From Manis javanica (lineage: Eukaryota; Chordata; Mammalia; Pholidota; Manidae): a stretch of 64,000 nt of DNA. Position numbers and translations under genes: made by a program. Positions within the stretch are counted from its first letter, which is position 1. Every line of letters begins with the position of its first letter. The notes below the pieces were generated by a model. It was not told where the DNA came from, did no database searches, and saw only the letters and a list, made by a program, of their open reading frames with translations. Shown one piece after another: positions 1-10,535 of the stretch. The stretch spans positions 82,384,501 to 82,448,500 of the forward strand of contig NC_133158.1 of NCBI RefSeq assembly GCF_040802235.1, given 5' to 3'.

Positions 1-954
1 GTCTCGAATGCAAATTTAGTAGCACGTTGCTTCAGGTGTCTCCCTTAATTGCTGGAGCTGAACTTCTTAGCTCTGTTCCCTGGAGGATCTTTGTATGGGG
101 ATAGGGAAAAGGTCATTGACCAGACAGGCAGATCCCTGTGTGTAGGCTCAGGCAGAGGTCTGCAGACTAAACCAGCTTGGGTTGGTATAGCTCCAGGGGT
201 CCTGTAAAAAAAACAAACTTGTGACTTCTTTGCCTTAGAAATGACAGGAAAGAAAGTGATAACAAATTTTAAAAATGTAGTGAATAACAGGCAGGAAATG
301 ACTTTTGGCTTTTTAATTAAAAGGCCATGGTTTCAAAAGAAATCCTAAATCACAGGAGATGTAAAAATCAGGATTTTATGTATAAATTTGATATTTTGCC
401 TTCTTAAACTTCTACCAGTTTTTTACCTTTAACTATGATAAATATAATACTGAAGTACAATCACCAGAATAAGGTCAGTTTAGGATTTTGGAAAAGATGT
501 ATTTGGTATAGATTAAATCCATTTTGTTTGATGTTCAAAAAGCTTCTCTTTTGAATAATTAAAGGCAACAAAAACTAAGAGTAATCTCTTAAAAATTATT
601 CAAGAGAACAGTAGGATCTGATTTTCTTATAATTTTCTAGATACAAACTATTTTTATAAATCAGTGTCTTAACCCTATTTTAGATGCTATAATAAACATG
701 TTATAAGCAATTCCATCATGAGAATGATGTGTAAAAATTATTTTCCATAAGTTTTTTCTATTCTAGTTTTCATTTGAAAATCAACTGAAAATATTACATA
801 AGAAATTAATTGTAAAAACTGTATAAATTTTACTTTCTATTAAAGATTTTATTTATATAATCTTATTTAAACTTATAATTATATTAAAGTGATATTATTA
901 TGACATATATTTTGTTTATTTGACATACATGAGATATTTTTCAACCAAGAAAAG
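1..954. other. AT-rich unassigned DNA
   Basis: No reading frame of note, RNA gene or recognisable repeat was seen. The stretch is strongly AT-rich with short homopolymer runs. Very old, unrecognisable repeats are possible. Confidence 0.5.
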
Positions 955-1390
955 GGATGGAACATAAAAAAACACAGGTCTTTTATTTGGTATCTCAGAA
1001 TTGCAGTTTGGGGAGCACAGAGCCAGGTAGATACCCAAATAATGGCCTGCTTGTAGGCTGAAAGAAAAAGTTTTTATAAGGAAAAGGAAGGGGTGGCAAT
1101 TACATAAGTTAAGAAAAGAGTAAAACGTTTTTTACTGGCATTTTAACAAGCTATGCTATTCTGGGTTATATGTTGGTTGATTACTGACTCTATTTTCAGA
1201 CACTTCACCCATCAGAATTGTGTTCAGGATGTCCATTCTCCTGCTGACTTCTCAAACAATTAATTACAATAATTGCCATTTTTCACAGTCCAAAGGTTTT
1301 GGCCCAGTTCAAACAAAGGTAAGAAAGGCAGTTTCTCTCCAATGGCCAATTTGACTCTGGTTGGATCAATTTTTCACACTACTGTTCATA
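955..1390 (-). repeat. Probable solo LTR, antisense (family G)
   Basis: Read on the minus strand, this stretch has LTR-like promoter and end signals: a TATAAAA box at 1072-1078 and an AATAAA signal at 982-987 about 85 bases further on, as in the U3-R part of a retroviral LTR. Neither end is certain and no target duplication was found, so the limits are approximate. It could be a MaLR or ERV1 LTR. Only one copy was noticed in this window, so the call rests on signal spacing and general resemblance. Confidence 0.4.
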
Positions 1391-1477
1391 AACTAATATG
1401 TAATTGAACAAGTATATCTTAAAGAGAGAGTATGGTAGGTGCCTGGAAAAAAAGTATTTTCGAATACCGTAACCCCC

Positions 1478-1783
1478 TATAACTCTGGGGAAAAAATCCC
1501 AGAGCAAAATACCTCTGAAACCAAAATCAGTCAAAGGGAGAAATACACTTTATTTCTTAAAAGCAGTTGTTACCTTTTGCTTGCCCAAGTCTCATGACCA
1601 ACCCGGCTGCAGAAGAAAGGCCCTACCCAACTTCCCCAGTCCAGATACGCCTTTGCTTGCCCTTCTAATTACCTGTTGATAGGGAGATGGATTATTTCTC
1701 TCCACCACTTGGAAACGCCTACTGATACGGAGATGCACTAAAGCCAGGTGAGAGATTCTGAAAATATTGTAATTTTATTCACA
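1478..1783 (-). repeat. LTR family A, 3' LTR of an antisense provirus remnant
   Basis: This is one of five family A LTRs here (others at 5526, 5907, 27872 and 28402). On the minus strand it runs from TGTGAATAAAATT to a CCCCAGAGTTATA end. The terminal CA of the family has decayed to TA. The U3 holds the family's paired 'atctcc-atatca' type motifs. Retroviral pol sequence abuts its 5' side on the minus strand, so it is the 3' LTR of that remnant and not a solo LTR. Its partner 5' LTR is missing. Confidence 0.8.
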
Positions 1784-2159
1784 GTCCATTCCTCCAGAAT
1801 CTCACCTTCCAATCTACTTGTTCCCCATCTTCCGCAGTGGCCCCGGTGTGAGACAACTGGAACATTGTAACCAGACTAATAACATCCTCACGCCAAAGGA
1901 TTCAGCTAGGTTCAAAGTCTTATGCAGAGTAAGTCCATAGGTCACCATTCCACAGGCAGGCAGTAGCTGAACAGGTAGGGAGTTCAGAGCAATCATCACA
2001 CAGCAGCTGCAGCCAGGCAGTGTGTCCAGGCCACAGGGACTGTAGAATAAAATAACTGTAAGGGTGATAAGATACATGTTTTAATGACACCAGCATAGGC
2101 AAATCTTGTCCATTAGGTAGGATGCATGCAAGAAAGTGATTCTTGATAGGACAGTGGCA
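1784..2159 (-). other. Short non-coding link between integrase end and 3' LTR; no env
   Basis: About 375 bases separate the integrase C-terminal domain from the LTR. Two short minus-strand frames cross it (1814-2077 and 1920-2102), but neither shows Env hallmarks: no fusion peptide, no CX6CC and no membrane anchor in place. Just before the LTR the minus strand reads a purine-rich 'ctggaggaatgga', a poor but possible polypurine tract. The env gene was either lost by deletion or never present in this family. Confidence 0.5.
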
Positions 2160-3270
2160 GGAATGGGATCTTCACCTGGTCTAGTATACCAGACTTTCAC
2201 CCCTCTCTCTGTGGGAGTTACAGATGGGTCAGTATATAGGACTACGGGAGGTACATGCACTGGTCATTAAGATAAAACAAAACTTCCCCATAAGATGCTC
2301 TTATCTCCCAGATGCTTTAGATACACTACCGTATTCTCAGGGAGGCATTCTGCTGTTACTCCAGGAACAGAGATGAGGCCAGCTTCCTGCCCTTTTCCCC
2401 ACAGTGCCAGAAGAACCATCCATCACTGGCCCACAGGTCAAAATGTCCAGGGCCATGTTCACTCGACATTGCCTCTGAGGTATAAAGCATTTGGGGCTGT
2501 CAGCAGGATGTTGCTCTGCTGGCCATATCCTGGCTTCAACAACTCCTCTTTGGTTTGCACATACAGTTATACAGGAGAGGCAGCAATGTGTGTTAGCATA
2601 TCCACAGGGCTCAAGGCTCCTATTCAGGGCTTCTCATTCAAATGCCATAGCACTGTCCATAAATGAACTGACCAGCCCAGTACACTACCTGTGTCCAACT
2701 TTAGGACAGACTTCAACAAGCCATCTTACCTCTCTATCATGCCTGTCCTGGTAGGGTTAAGTGGCACATGACACTTCCACTTAATTCCTAATTGCTTCAC
2801 CTAGTCTTGTAATGCATGTACAGTAAAGTGGGTGCATTGATCGTTCTCAGTCACCTGCAGCCAGCCATAGGCTGCAAAGGGACACTCTAGGCCCCTTTTG
2901 GTGATTTACTGATCTGCATGATGTGCAGGAAAAGCAACCAACAGTCCAGTATCTGTGTCTGCACTAGTCATAGCATACTGATATCCTTCCATATGGGCAG
3001 AGGCCCCATATAGCCTATCTGACACCTGGTAAGGGGTATCAGCCCCTTTACTATTGTCCCATGTTGCTGCAGGACTTGTTGTGAGTCCCTCTTAGAGCGT
3101 ACAAGGCACTCCTTCTGGGCATGGCTGACTGCTTCAAAGGTTAATGGCAAGCTGCACCGACAGGCTACAACCCGCATTGTCTTTTGCCCCACATGCAACA
3201 AATGCTGATGTAACCATTGGGCTCTATCAGAGGCAGGCTTTCCTTCTAGCCAGTGCACCTGGGCCAATGT
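2160..3270 (-). pseudogene. Retroviral integrase remnant (class I ERV pol)
   Basis: The integrase part of a gamma-retrovirus-like pol is readable on the minus strand across several frames. The N-terminal zinc-binding region lies at about 3100-3230: His residues are present, but the second Cys of the Cys-x2-Cys pair reads Arg. The catalytic core begins near 3010 with a GPLP motif and continues with 'TGLLVAF' near 2910-2930. The small C-terminal domain ends near 2160 with a 'GVKVWYTRPG' motif. In-frame stops and frame changes show that it is dead. In life it would have joined viral DNA to host DNA. Confidence 0.8.
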
Positions 3271-4737
3271 GTCTTCTTCATTCTCTGGGATGCCAAAGGC
3301 AAATGACCAATCACATGATATATGGTAACAGTCTTAGTCTGACCAGAGGTCTTACCACAGCTCTTGTTCTCAAAGGGAACAGTGACCAACCATCCATTTG
3401 GCATGTTATCATATAGGTAGCTACAGGGTCAAGCCCTGATAGACAGCCCAGCTCTCAGTGCAGACAAGTATAGGGGAGGGCTCCTGGGTGATCATGAGCC
3501 ATAATGCCTGCAACTCAGCCCATTGACTACTCTTCCCCTCTTCATCCTCCATCCATATTGTCTCCATCTTAGGATGGAAAGACACAGCCCTCCACTTCAG
3601 GGGCTGTCCACAACTGTAGCTGTCTGTATACCAAGTATCTTTGAGTATAGGTGTGTTTCCCTTTTGGTGAGGATGCTAGACTACCAATGGCTCAAAAGAA
3701 AGTTCTTCTTGCTTTCTGCTGATATATGTCACTCCCAATAAGAACTGGTGTTCTCCACTTAAGGGGCGAGTAGAAAGGGCGCTACACTGCTGTAAATATG
3801 TATCCCATTTGGCCAGTGTAGGCGTCTGTGCCATGTTGCTCCATGGCCTTTGGATCCAGTCTCGCACCCACCCTGCAATGGGATAGGTGGTTGTTACCTT
3901 GGTTGGAGCTCTTCCGGTGATGGGCTCTGTAGCCAGGAAGGCATGGTACACAGCAGCCAGTTGCTTCTCTCTCAAGGTGTACTGGACCTTTGCTCCTTTC
4001 CGTAGTTGTTACCAGAATCCAGTTGGTTCATGTATCCATTCAAGTGGCTGCCAAAGGCCCCACACATAACCATCTTAGGTTACATGAACATCTAGCTCAC
4101 AGGGTCTTGATGAGTACATTACCCTCAAAGCCTGTATAGCCTTGACTGCTCACTAAACAGCAGTAAAAGCAGCTGCACATGTTTTATCCCAGTCCCACCT
4201 AAAGCCCTTTTGTACCAACGAGTATAAGGGCTTCAGAATTTGTGCCAAGTGCAGTATAAACACTCTCCATCAGCCCAAAAGACCCAAATACTCTTGTAAT
4301 ACTGCCACAGTGGTAGGGTTAGAGAAAGCCTAGACCTTGTCTGTGACTGCTTCTGGGATAACTTTAGTTTTATCTGACCAGACAACCTCCAAGAATTTTG
4401 CAGACAAACCATGTCTCTGAACCTTGATGCTGTTCACAGCTCATCCTTTCTCCTGTAGATGTTGCAGCAGTCTAGGAGCTGCCCCTTCTAAATCTTCAAG
4501 AGAATCATATGTGAGCATGATATCATGATATCATGATATAGTGATACAGCCACACTGTTTGTGGTTTCTTCCATGTGGCCAAGTCCTGGGCTACAAGTCC
4601 ATGACAAATGGTGGGACTGTGGAGGTATCCCTGTGAAAAGACAATGAATGTCCCCTGATGGCCTTCTCACATGAAGGCAAACTGTTCCTTACTGTCCTGT
4701 GCTATGTGAATAGAGAAGAAAACATTAGCAAGGTTCA
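3271..4737 (-). pseudogene. Reverse transcriptase and RNase H remnant (class I ERV pol)
   Basis: Upstream of the integrase on the minus strand, this stretch carries degraded reverse transcriptase (about 4250-4737), connection (longest open piece 3676-3975) and RNase H sequence. The palm region is recognisable just downstream of 4737, with a phenylalanine-rich strand followed by the active-site loop near 4530. That loop is disrupted by a tandem 8-base repeat. Many stops and frame changes are present. At 4737 the pol sequence stops abruptly against a family B LTR piece, so the RT N-terminus, protease, gag and 5' LTR are gone. Confidence 0.75.
4516..4539. repeat. Three tandem copies of CATGATAT
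   Basis: Three perfect copies of an 8-base unit lie at 4516-4523, 4524-4531 and 4532-4539, inside the segment matching the reverse transcriptase active-site loop. Two extra 8-base units add 16 bases, which would shift the frame. Replication slippage after integration is the simplest cause. Confidence 0.85.
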
Positions 4738-4881
4738 CACAGAAACAGAGGAATTTTAACAAATTTAGCGACACCCCTCCCTGTCTACCATACCTGTTTT
4801 ACATTATAATATTGTTATCTATGGTGATAGTCCTCTGGAGCAGTTCCTCCATCTAAATTCTTTTTATGAAGTTGTGTGTGC

Positions 4882-4940
<59 letters not shown>

Positions 4941-5025
4941 ATGTCTTTGAGTCTTGGGCCTTGATTGTGTTCAGCTCACATGTCACAGTGGCACACTTGG
5001 GGGCAGCCTACCTTTGACTCCTACA
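4738..5025 (-). repeat. LTR family B fragment (5' part of LTR only), antisense
   Basis: This matches the family B LTRs at 5842-6661 and 36166-36718. On the minus strand it starts at TGTAGGAGTCAAAGG (5025) and continues through the U3. It ends at about 4738, where the remaining R-U5 third is replaced by pol sequence of the family A provirus. A long TG repeat lies within it. The join at 4737/4738 is therefore a deletion or recombination breakpoint between two elements. Confidence 0.75.
4884..4937. repeat. (TG)27 microsatellite
   Basis: An uninterrupted TG dinucleotide run inside the family B LTR piece. A shorter TG run lies just before it (4872-4880). Confidence 0.95.
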
Positions 5026-5520
5026 TAGACATATAAATTGTAATATGACTTGATATATATATAACTGTGGCAAAGCTCTTACAAGATGGGGTAACATAAA
5101 GGTAATCTCCTGTTGGTGAGATGGGAAGATCTTTGGAGAGGAAGTTATGTTTATATTGATCTAGTTATATTTATATTGATTCTTTAGCAATATTAGTTAT
5201 TTTTCTCTTATTCAGTGGCAAGAAGAAAGGAAAGTTTCTAAACAAAACATTGTTCAAAATCGCTGAATATGAAAGGATAACTGTAGAGACTGGTGCAGGT
5301 ACAGTGTGACTGAATATGAGGATTGGGGAAAATTGCAGGGGAAAAGATGCCCTGAAGATTTACTGGAACAAATTTTGACAGGGCCCAAGTGCCTTATCTG
5401 GAGCTCAGGTTGGGTGGGAACCAGAGAACTGAGCTGTCAGGTGCCTGGATAGTTGGATAAATAAATAAAGCAACAAACCAAAGAAGAAAGAGTTAAGCCT
5501 TTATTCACTTTCTGTGATGG
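5026..5520. other. Unassigned DNA between LTR remnants
   Basis: No gene or named repeat was recognised. An 18-base near-direct repeat (agttatgtttatattgat and a variant) lies at about 5145-5182. The last 240 bases are less AT-rich and could be an old LTR or ERV interior, but I cannot show it. Confidence 0.4.
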
Positions 5521-5525
5521 TATAA

Positions 5526-5788
5526 TGTAACTTTGGAGGGAAAATAAGTTCCCAGCCCAGAGCAAATTACTTTTGAAGCAGAAGTCAAAGGGAGAATAAA
5601 GAGGTAGAAACCTATTTATTGCTTACAAGCAGTAGTCCACTTTTGCTCATCTGTGTCTCTCAGGAGCCAGCTGCAAAAAGGGACCCCACCAAACCTCTGC
5701 GGGCCCTCCACCCTTGTAATCACCTATTGATATGGAGATGGACTAAGGCCAGGCAAGAGATTCTAGAAATACTGCAATTTTACCCATA
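5526..5788 (-). repeat. Solo LTR family A, antisense, TSD TATAA
   Basis: Read on the minus strand it runs from TATGGGTAAAATTG to ...AGTTACA. A poly(A)-signal region 'gcaataaatagg' is present as in the other copies. It is flanked by perfect 5-base duplications: TATAA at 5521-5525 and at 5789-5793. It is shorter than the 27872 copy because part of the U3 is missing. The flanking duplication shows that it is a complete insertion reduced to a solo LTR by LTR-LTR recombination. Confidence 0.88.
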
Positions 5789-5841
5789 TATAAGACAGAA
5801 GCTAAAACTGGGGAAACCACTGACTTCCTCTGATTTTCCCC

Positions 5842-6661
5842 TGTAGGAGCCAAGGACAGGCTATCACAAAATGTGCCATTGTCACATGTAAGATGAAGAC
5901 AAGGCCTATGGGTAAAGTTATAATATTTCCAGAATATCTTACCTGGCTTTAGTGCATCTGCATATCAATAGGTGTTTCTCAGGGGTGGAGAGCAGTATTT
6001 CATCTCCGTATCAATGGGTAAATTACCTGGGTGGCAGAGGGCTTATCTGAACATTGGAGGTTGTGGGGAGTTCTCACTTGCTTCTGTTGGAGCAGGAAAG
6101 AGATGGCCCCAGGACCACGGTTTATAAGCAATAAATGGGTTTTAAACTTTATTTCTCCCTTTGACTGATTTTGCTTTTAGAGGTGTTTTGCCCCAGGATT
6201 TCCTCTCCCCAGAGTTACAAGGCCCTAAGACTCAATGAAACTTTGATAATCCCCCACACCCCACAACTGCATAAAAATAATTTAGATGGAGAAACTCCAG
6301 GAGGAGAACTATCACCATAGATAACAATATTATAATGTGAACTAGGTATGGTAGGCAGGGATGTGGCTCAGTCTATTAATATTCTTCTCTGTGTCCCACT
6401 ATTTCTGTGTGGCCCAACAAATTATTTGTTTACCAAACATTTAATCTTTCATAGTCCTTTGAAACCTCAGACTCCTCACCTCTTGCCCTTGATTGAGGAT
6501 AACATATATACTTCATTTTCCCTGACTGTCTCTATTATTTGTCTATAGTTTCCCCTTAGGTATATAATTAAATTTGTTTTTTCCTCCTGTCTCTTTTCAA
6601 TTTGATTCTTAGACCAGCTTGAAGAACCTTGAAAGGTAGAGGAAATTTCTTCCTCCCAACA
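5842..6661 (+). repeat. Solo LTR family B, sense, split by a family A LTR
   Basis: It starts at TGTAGGAGCCAAGG and ends ...CTCCCAACA. A 4-base CCCC lies on each side (5838-5841 and 6662-6665), a plausible target duplication though low in complexity. Removing the nested family A LTR and one copy of its 5-base duplication leaves about 500 bases collinear with the antisense copies at 4738-5025 and 36166-36718. The poly(A) region reads 'ataattaaatttg'. Confidence 0.82.
5907..6219 (+). repeat. Solo LTR family A, sense, nested in LTR B, TSD AGGCC
   Basis: It runs from TATGGGTAAAG to CCCAGAGTTACA and is flanked by perfect 5-base duplications AGGCC (5902-5906 and 6220-6224). The surrounding family B sequence is continuous across the insertion: other B copies read 'caaggcccaagactc' at this point. 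The AATAAA poly(A) signal is at about 6129-6134. It is opposite in orientation to the family A LTR at 5526-5788, only 118 bases away. Confidence 0.92.
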
Positions 6662-6665
6662 CCCC

Positions 6666-6933
6666 TATGGACAGTGCACAGGTTAAAGGCAGATGGATCA
6701 GGACTGAGACGGGTGGGAGTCCTCTCACTATTGAGGGAGCCCCAGCAAAAGGCTCAGGCAGTTTTATGGACCCTAAAGTCAGGAGAAGGGTAATGGGGAA
6801 GGGTTTGGAGTAAAAAAGTACTGGGTATTGGATCTGAGTGGGGAAAACTGTTTTCTAGGTTTTCCTCTACTCTCCCTGTAGGAAGGTGATGCAAGTGGGT
6901 CAGGAAGTATAGATCTGCAGGGTGGTGGAGTAA
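6666..6933. other. Unassigned, fairly GC-balanced DNA
   Basis: Short overlapping minus-strand frames exist (6754-6964) but show no family resemblance. This may be interior sequence of an ERV neighbouring the LTRs on either side. No firm call is possible. Confidence 0.35.
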
Positions 6934-7524
6934 TGAAATTAACACTTATGGTTGCACAAATCACAGTTTATTTTGCAATTTCCTTTCACACAACACTCAA
7001 AGGGGGAATCACACATATCTGAAAATCACACATGTCACAGATCAGTACCTCTCATACTGGTCATGATGGATGATTCGAGTCCAGGCTGTCCCAGTCAGCC
7101 TTTGCTTTCCCAAGGGGAAGGAGATGAAGCTGAGACAGTTCAGTAGAGTGACAAATCTGTGACAGAGCAGGAGCATGGGCAGATGAGCAAGAGCCAGCCT
7201 CAGAGCACACGTCTGTCATCTAGTGTTGGGGACCTCTGAGATGAGCTTGCCACAGGGGCTCTGTGTCTGGCCCCTTATATAGTCCAGTCCATCCATCTGG
7301 GGGTTGGAAATAAGAGGGGACAGTCCACATGTGGTGTTGTCCAGCTTGAGCATTCACTGGCATGCCTGACATATGGAGTTATCTGGTTTGGGCTTTCACA
7401 AGCATGCCTTTTAGGGTGGGGTATGTTTACAGAGGCAGACAGCAGCGAAAGCAGGTAAGCCTGTCATAAAGAACTCCATATTGGAAGCCTGACAGAAGCA
7501 ACTCCATATTGGATGCTCACATCA
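6934..7524 (-). repeat. Probable LTR, antisense (family E)
   Basis: On the minus strand there is a TATATAA box (7275-7281) and an AATAAA signal (6967-6972). The distal U3 end contains a short repeated motif 'aactccatattgga' at about 7470 and 7500. The outer limits are estimates, as no target duplication was found. The spacing suggests a long R region. Family name not recognised with certainty. Confidence 0.5.
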
Positions 7525-7708
7525 GAAGGCCTCTTCAGAGGTGCCTGAAAAGGATCTGACCCAGGGCCTCAGACAAAGAGATCTAGAAATGAAGATATCT
7601 GGGTTAGGGATGCAAATATTCAAAGATCATGACCAGCCAGGGGGGTCTGAGTCCTTGAGTACAACTCCCTTTAAGATACTGCAATGCTTTGTCTGTATAC
7701 CAAGTCTC

Positions 7709-7739
<31 letters not shown>

Positions 7740-7748
7740 TATATGTAT
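7709..7748. repeat. (TA)n microsatellite
   Basis: AT/TA dinucleotide run interrupted by single G bases. Confidence 0.9.
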
Positions 7749-9009
7749 GATTTTTTGAGCCTGAAAAATCACAGAGGTTTATAACCAGAAGCTGGACTCC
7801 TCACCATGGTAAAGACAGTCTATATATTATGATGTAGACAGTGGGAAAGTAGGAGCAATTTTGAAATGTGGAAGTTGCATGATTAGATAAAAGCTTCAGG
7901 AAAACAACCCTTACAACAATGTGAAAATTTACTAATTGGGGAGTGTTATAGACAAGAAGAATGGTTAAAGTATGTACTTTTAAACCTTGGGAAGACCCTT
8001 TGTCCAGTGAAGAAGAGCCCCTCCCCCACAACAACACCCCCAGAAATTCTGAAGGCACTTACTTGTCACTGAGTCATTAGACCTAAGTATTCTAAGCCAC
8101 CATTTTTTCAACTTCTTTTGGTTAAGTAACAGGACACTTAGAATTCCATAATGGGTTTGCTTCTTTGCCCAGGTCCATGCTTGTTGCTGCCTCCTCTTTT
8201 TTATTAATTATGGTTGAGAAGTGGAGATTGGGGTCCAGACGGCTTGTGTATTTATTAAAGATTCCTATGTAATATTTATTTCTTGAACATCCCAGAGCTC
8301 CTTTTAATACCTGACATGAGAAAGTAGTTTCAGGAGAGTTTTTGTATAATATCAGGACTCTTGAGATCCATTGTACAACTGGCTTTCTAGAAACTTGTTT
8401 TAGCAGTTGACATTATTAAAAGTATTTGGATCAGGATACTGTATTTTAAAAAGTAGCAATGTTATAAATGCTACAACCTAATTTATCATGAATCAGTGTG
8501 TTTAATCCTGAGTTGATATACTTATACATATATTCATATTTGAAGAAATATTATTAATGACTGGTAATAGTCTAAAAGTGTATCATATTATTTGGAAGTT
8601 GCTATGGTAACTTGTTTTCTTGGAAAATCCAATAGATGTGTGGAAGCCTTTAGTGGTTGTTTATCAGCTATTGGAGAAATAGTGCTGCATCCTATTTTTT
8701 AAAAGGTCTGTTTATTCATTGACTTTATAACAAATTATCAGACATTTTTCAGTATGAAATATTTTCAATTAGCATCACTTGAAAATGCAAAGCATTAGTA
8801 ATTAATGTCAGTAAAAAGCAATATTAGAAAATCATATTTTCCCCAGTTATTTATAAAATATTTCATGTTAAAATATTTTTGCATGAGTAAGTCTGAAAAG
8901 ATAGAAACTATGTAATATACAATCCTCCCCACCCTCCACAAAGGTAGAAAGCTATTCTCTGATTGCAGTTATTGTCAGGGTCATACTAAACTGTAGCCAA
9001 GATAAAATA
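7749..9009. other. AT-rich unassigned DNA
   Basis: No gene, RNA gene or recognisable element was seen. The small open frames have no family resemblance. Confidence 0.45.
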
Positions 9010-9530
9010 TAGTTTGGGTTACATCGGGTAACTTTTGATACATAGCAAAGTATCTCCAAATTTAATGGCTTAAACCACAGTCATTTGTCACCTAATAATT
9101 CTCTGGTTTATGAACTCAGTCTGAGCTTATTAGGGTCATTCCTCTGCTGGTATTGCCTAGCTCATTTGTGCAGCTGTAGGTAGCTGCTGGGTGAGCTGGG
9201 GGCTTGTTAAGGGACCTCAATAATGTGTTTTATAGTTGCCTTGAGCTATTTCACAGGGTGAATACCTTTCAAAAGCCACAAGAGAGGACAGGTCCTAAAA
9301 GAAAACACTCTTCCTCTCCTTATTACATTCGATATGGTCCCATTGGTCAAAGCCAGTCACATGACCAATCTCAAAGTCTGTGGGAAGAAGTGCTTCAAAG
9401 CATAAATGCAAGAAGCAGGGGTATGATGGCCTTCATGCAAATAATTTGTCTTATTTCACTCTCTGGCTGCAGTAATTACATCTCTTTCATAAGGAAAATA
9501 GACTCGCCTTGCTCTAGAAGTTGAATCTCA
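9010..9530 (+). repeat. Ancient MaLR/MLT1-like remnant
   Basis: The sequence contains '...aatggcttaaaccacag' near 9065 and 'gtcaaagccagtcacatgac' near 9345-9365, phrases common in old mammalian interspersed repeats of the MLT1 or a related class. It is highly diverged and has no clear ends. A short open frame (9204-9524) across it is chance. Confidence 0.4.
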
Positions 9531-10149
9531 TAATTTTATCATTTAAATCAAGTCCAGATGCAGATGAGATTCTTGGATGAGGCTCCTCGGTGAGTTTTTC
9601 AGGTGTGGCTACATTTCACATGGTGACTTATTGTTGAAACACCAGTCAAACAACTTTATGACGGCGCAGCCCTTAATGTAGCAGAACTTTCAAATTTCTC
9701 CTTAAGGTATATTTGCTAAAGTCCCATTGCCCAAAGACCACATGAACAAACCCAGAATTAATGTAAGAGATGACTCTCCAAAAATGAAAATAACCAAGAG
9801 TAAGTTATGTTAACAATTTTACAAACACTTGCCATGGTGAAGGAAAAGTAGAGGAAATCAATGGAGTAAAATCATGATCTTGGGAGACTGTATTGTGAGG
9901 ATCTTACGTATTATCATTTTAATGCATTTAAGATATTTTTACACACTTTAGATTTCTATAAGTAGCCTTAAAAATAAACAAATTGAATCTATATTTTCAA
10001 GGGGAATTTTTAGATGGAAAAGAACACCGCTTTTTCAGTATTGTGTGATGGGAGATTTACCTTCTTTGAATATTATTATTTCTTGCTGACCTCTTGTATT
10101 ATTGCATAGCTTCAGTGACACTGTATGTTACATTTAGTGGAAATATTCT
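9531..10149. other. Unassigned DNA left of the L1 insertion
   Basis: Nothing recognised. This is the pre-insertion flank of the large L1. Confidence 0.45.
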
Positions 10150-10162
10150 CCCAAATAGTTTT
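10150..10162. repeat. Left target-site duplication of the L1 (CCCAAATAGTTTT)
   Basis: This 13-base sequence is repeated at 16489-16501, directly against the L1 5' end. Its last four T bases merge with the terminal oligo-T (nine T at 10159-10167), so the exact length is 9-13 bases. The nick context, TTTT/AT on the cut strand, is close to the L1 endonuclease preference TTTT/AA. Confidence 0.85.
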
Positions 10163-10167
10163 TTTTT

Positions 10168-10535
10168 CATTTTAAGAGACCAAGTGACATTTATTGATCA
10201 AAAATAACTAAAATAATAATTGCAAAGTAATTGCAAAATATTCCTTGTCCTAGTTATTCAATGACCCTACTTCAAATGCATATTTTCTCAAAATTCTTGT
10301 TTACAAATGACAGTTAAAATGAGTATTTCCTATCATTATAATTAAATCCTTAGAGTTATAAAATTATTGATATAATTATCAATAATGAAACAGTTACATG
10401 TATTTATATTTATATTCATAAACTAAATCTATGGAACACTCATACAATTTCAACTACTTAATATTCTTAATAACTCCGAAGAAACTCTGACTCAGAAAAC
10501 TAAACGATGTTCCTTAGGGTATTTGAACGCTGCTC
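10168..10535 (-). mobile_element. 3'-transduced genomic segment carried by the L1
   Basis: This segment lies between the L1's own poly(A) tract (10536-10547) and a second terminal oligo(A) tract (10159-10167) that abuts the target duplication. It has no L1 character. Next to the internal poly(A) it holds a piece resembling a MIR core (about 10475-10530, 'gaagaaactctgactcaga'). The minus strand has AATAAA 22 bases before the terminal A tract. The reading is that the source L1 transcript ran past its weak poly(A) site into flanking DNA, and both parts were copied here together. Confidence 0.82.
10190..10195 (-). promoter_or_regulatory. AATAAA poly(A) signal used by the transduced transcript
   Basis: Plus strand TTTATT, minus strand AATAAA, 22 bases upstream of the terminal A tract at 10167. 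This is the standard spacing for cleavage and polyadenylation. Confidence 0.7.
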
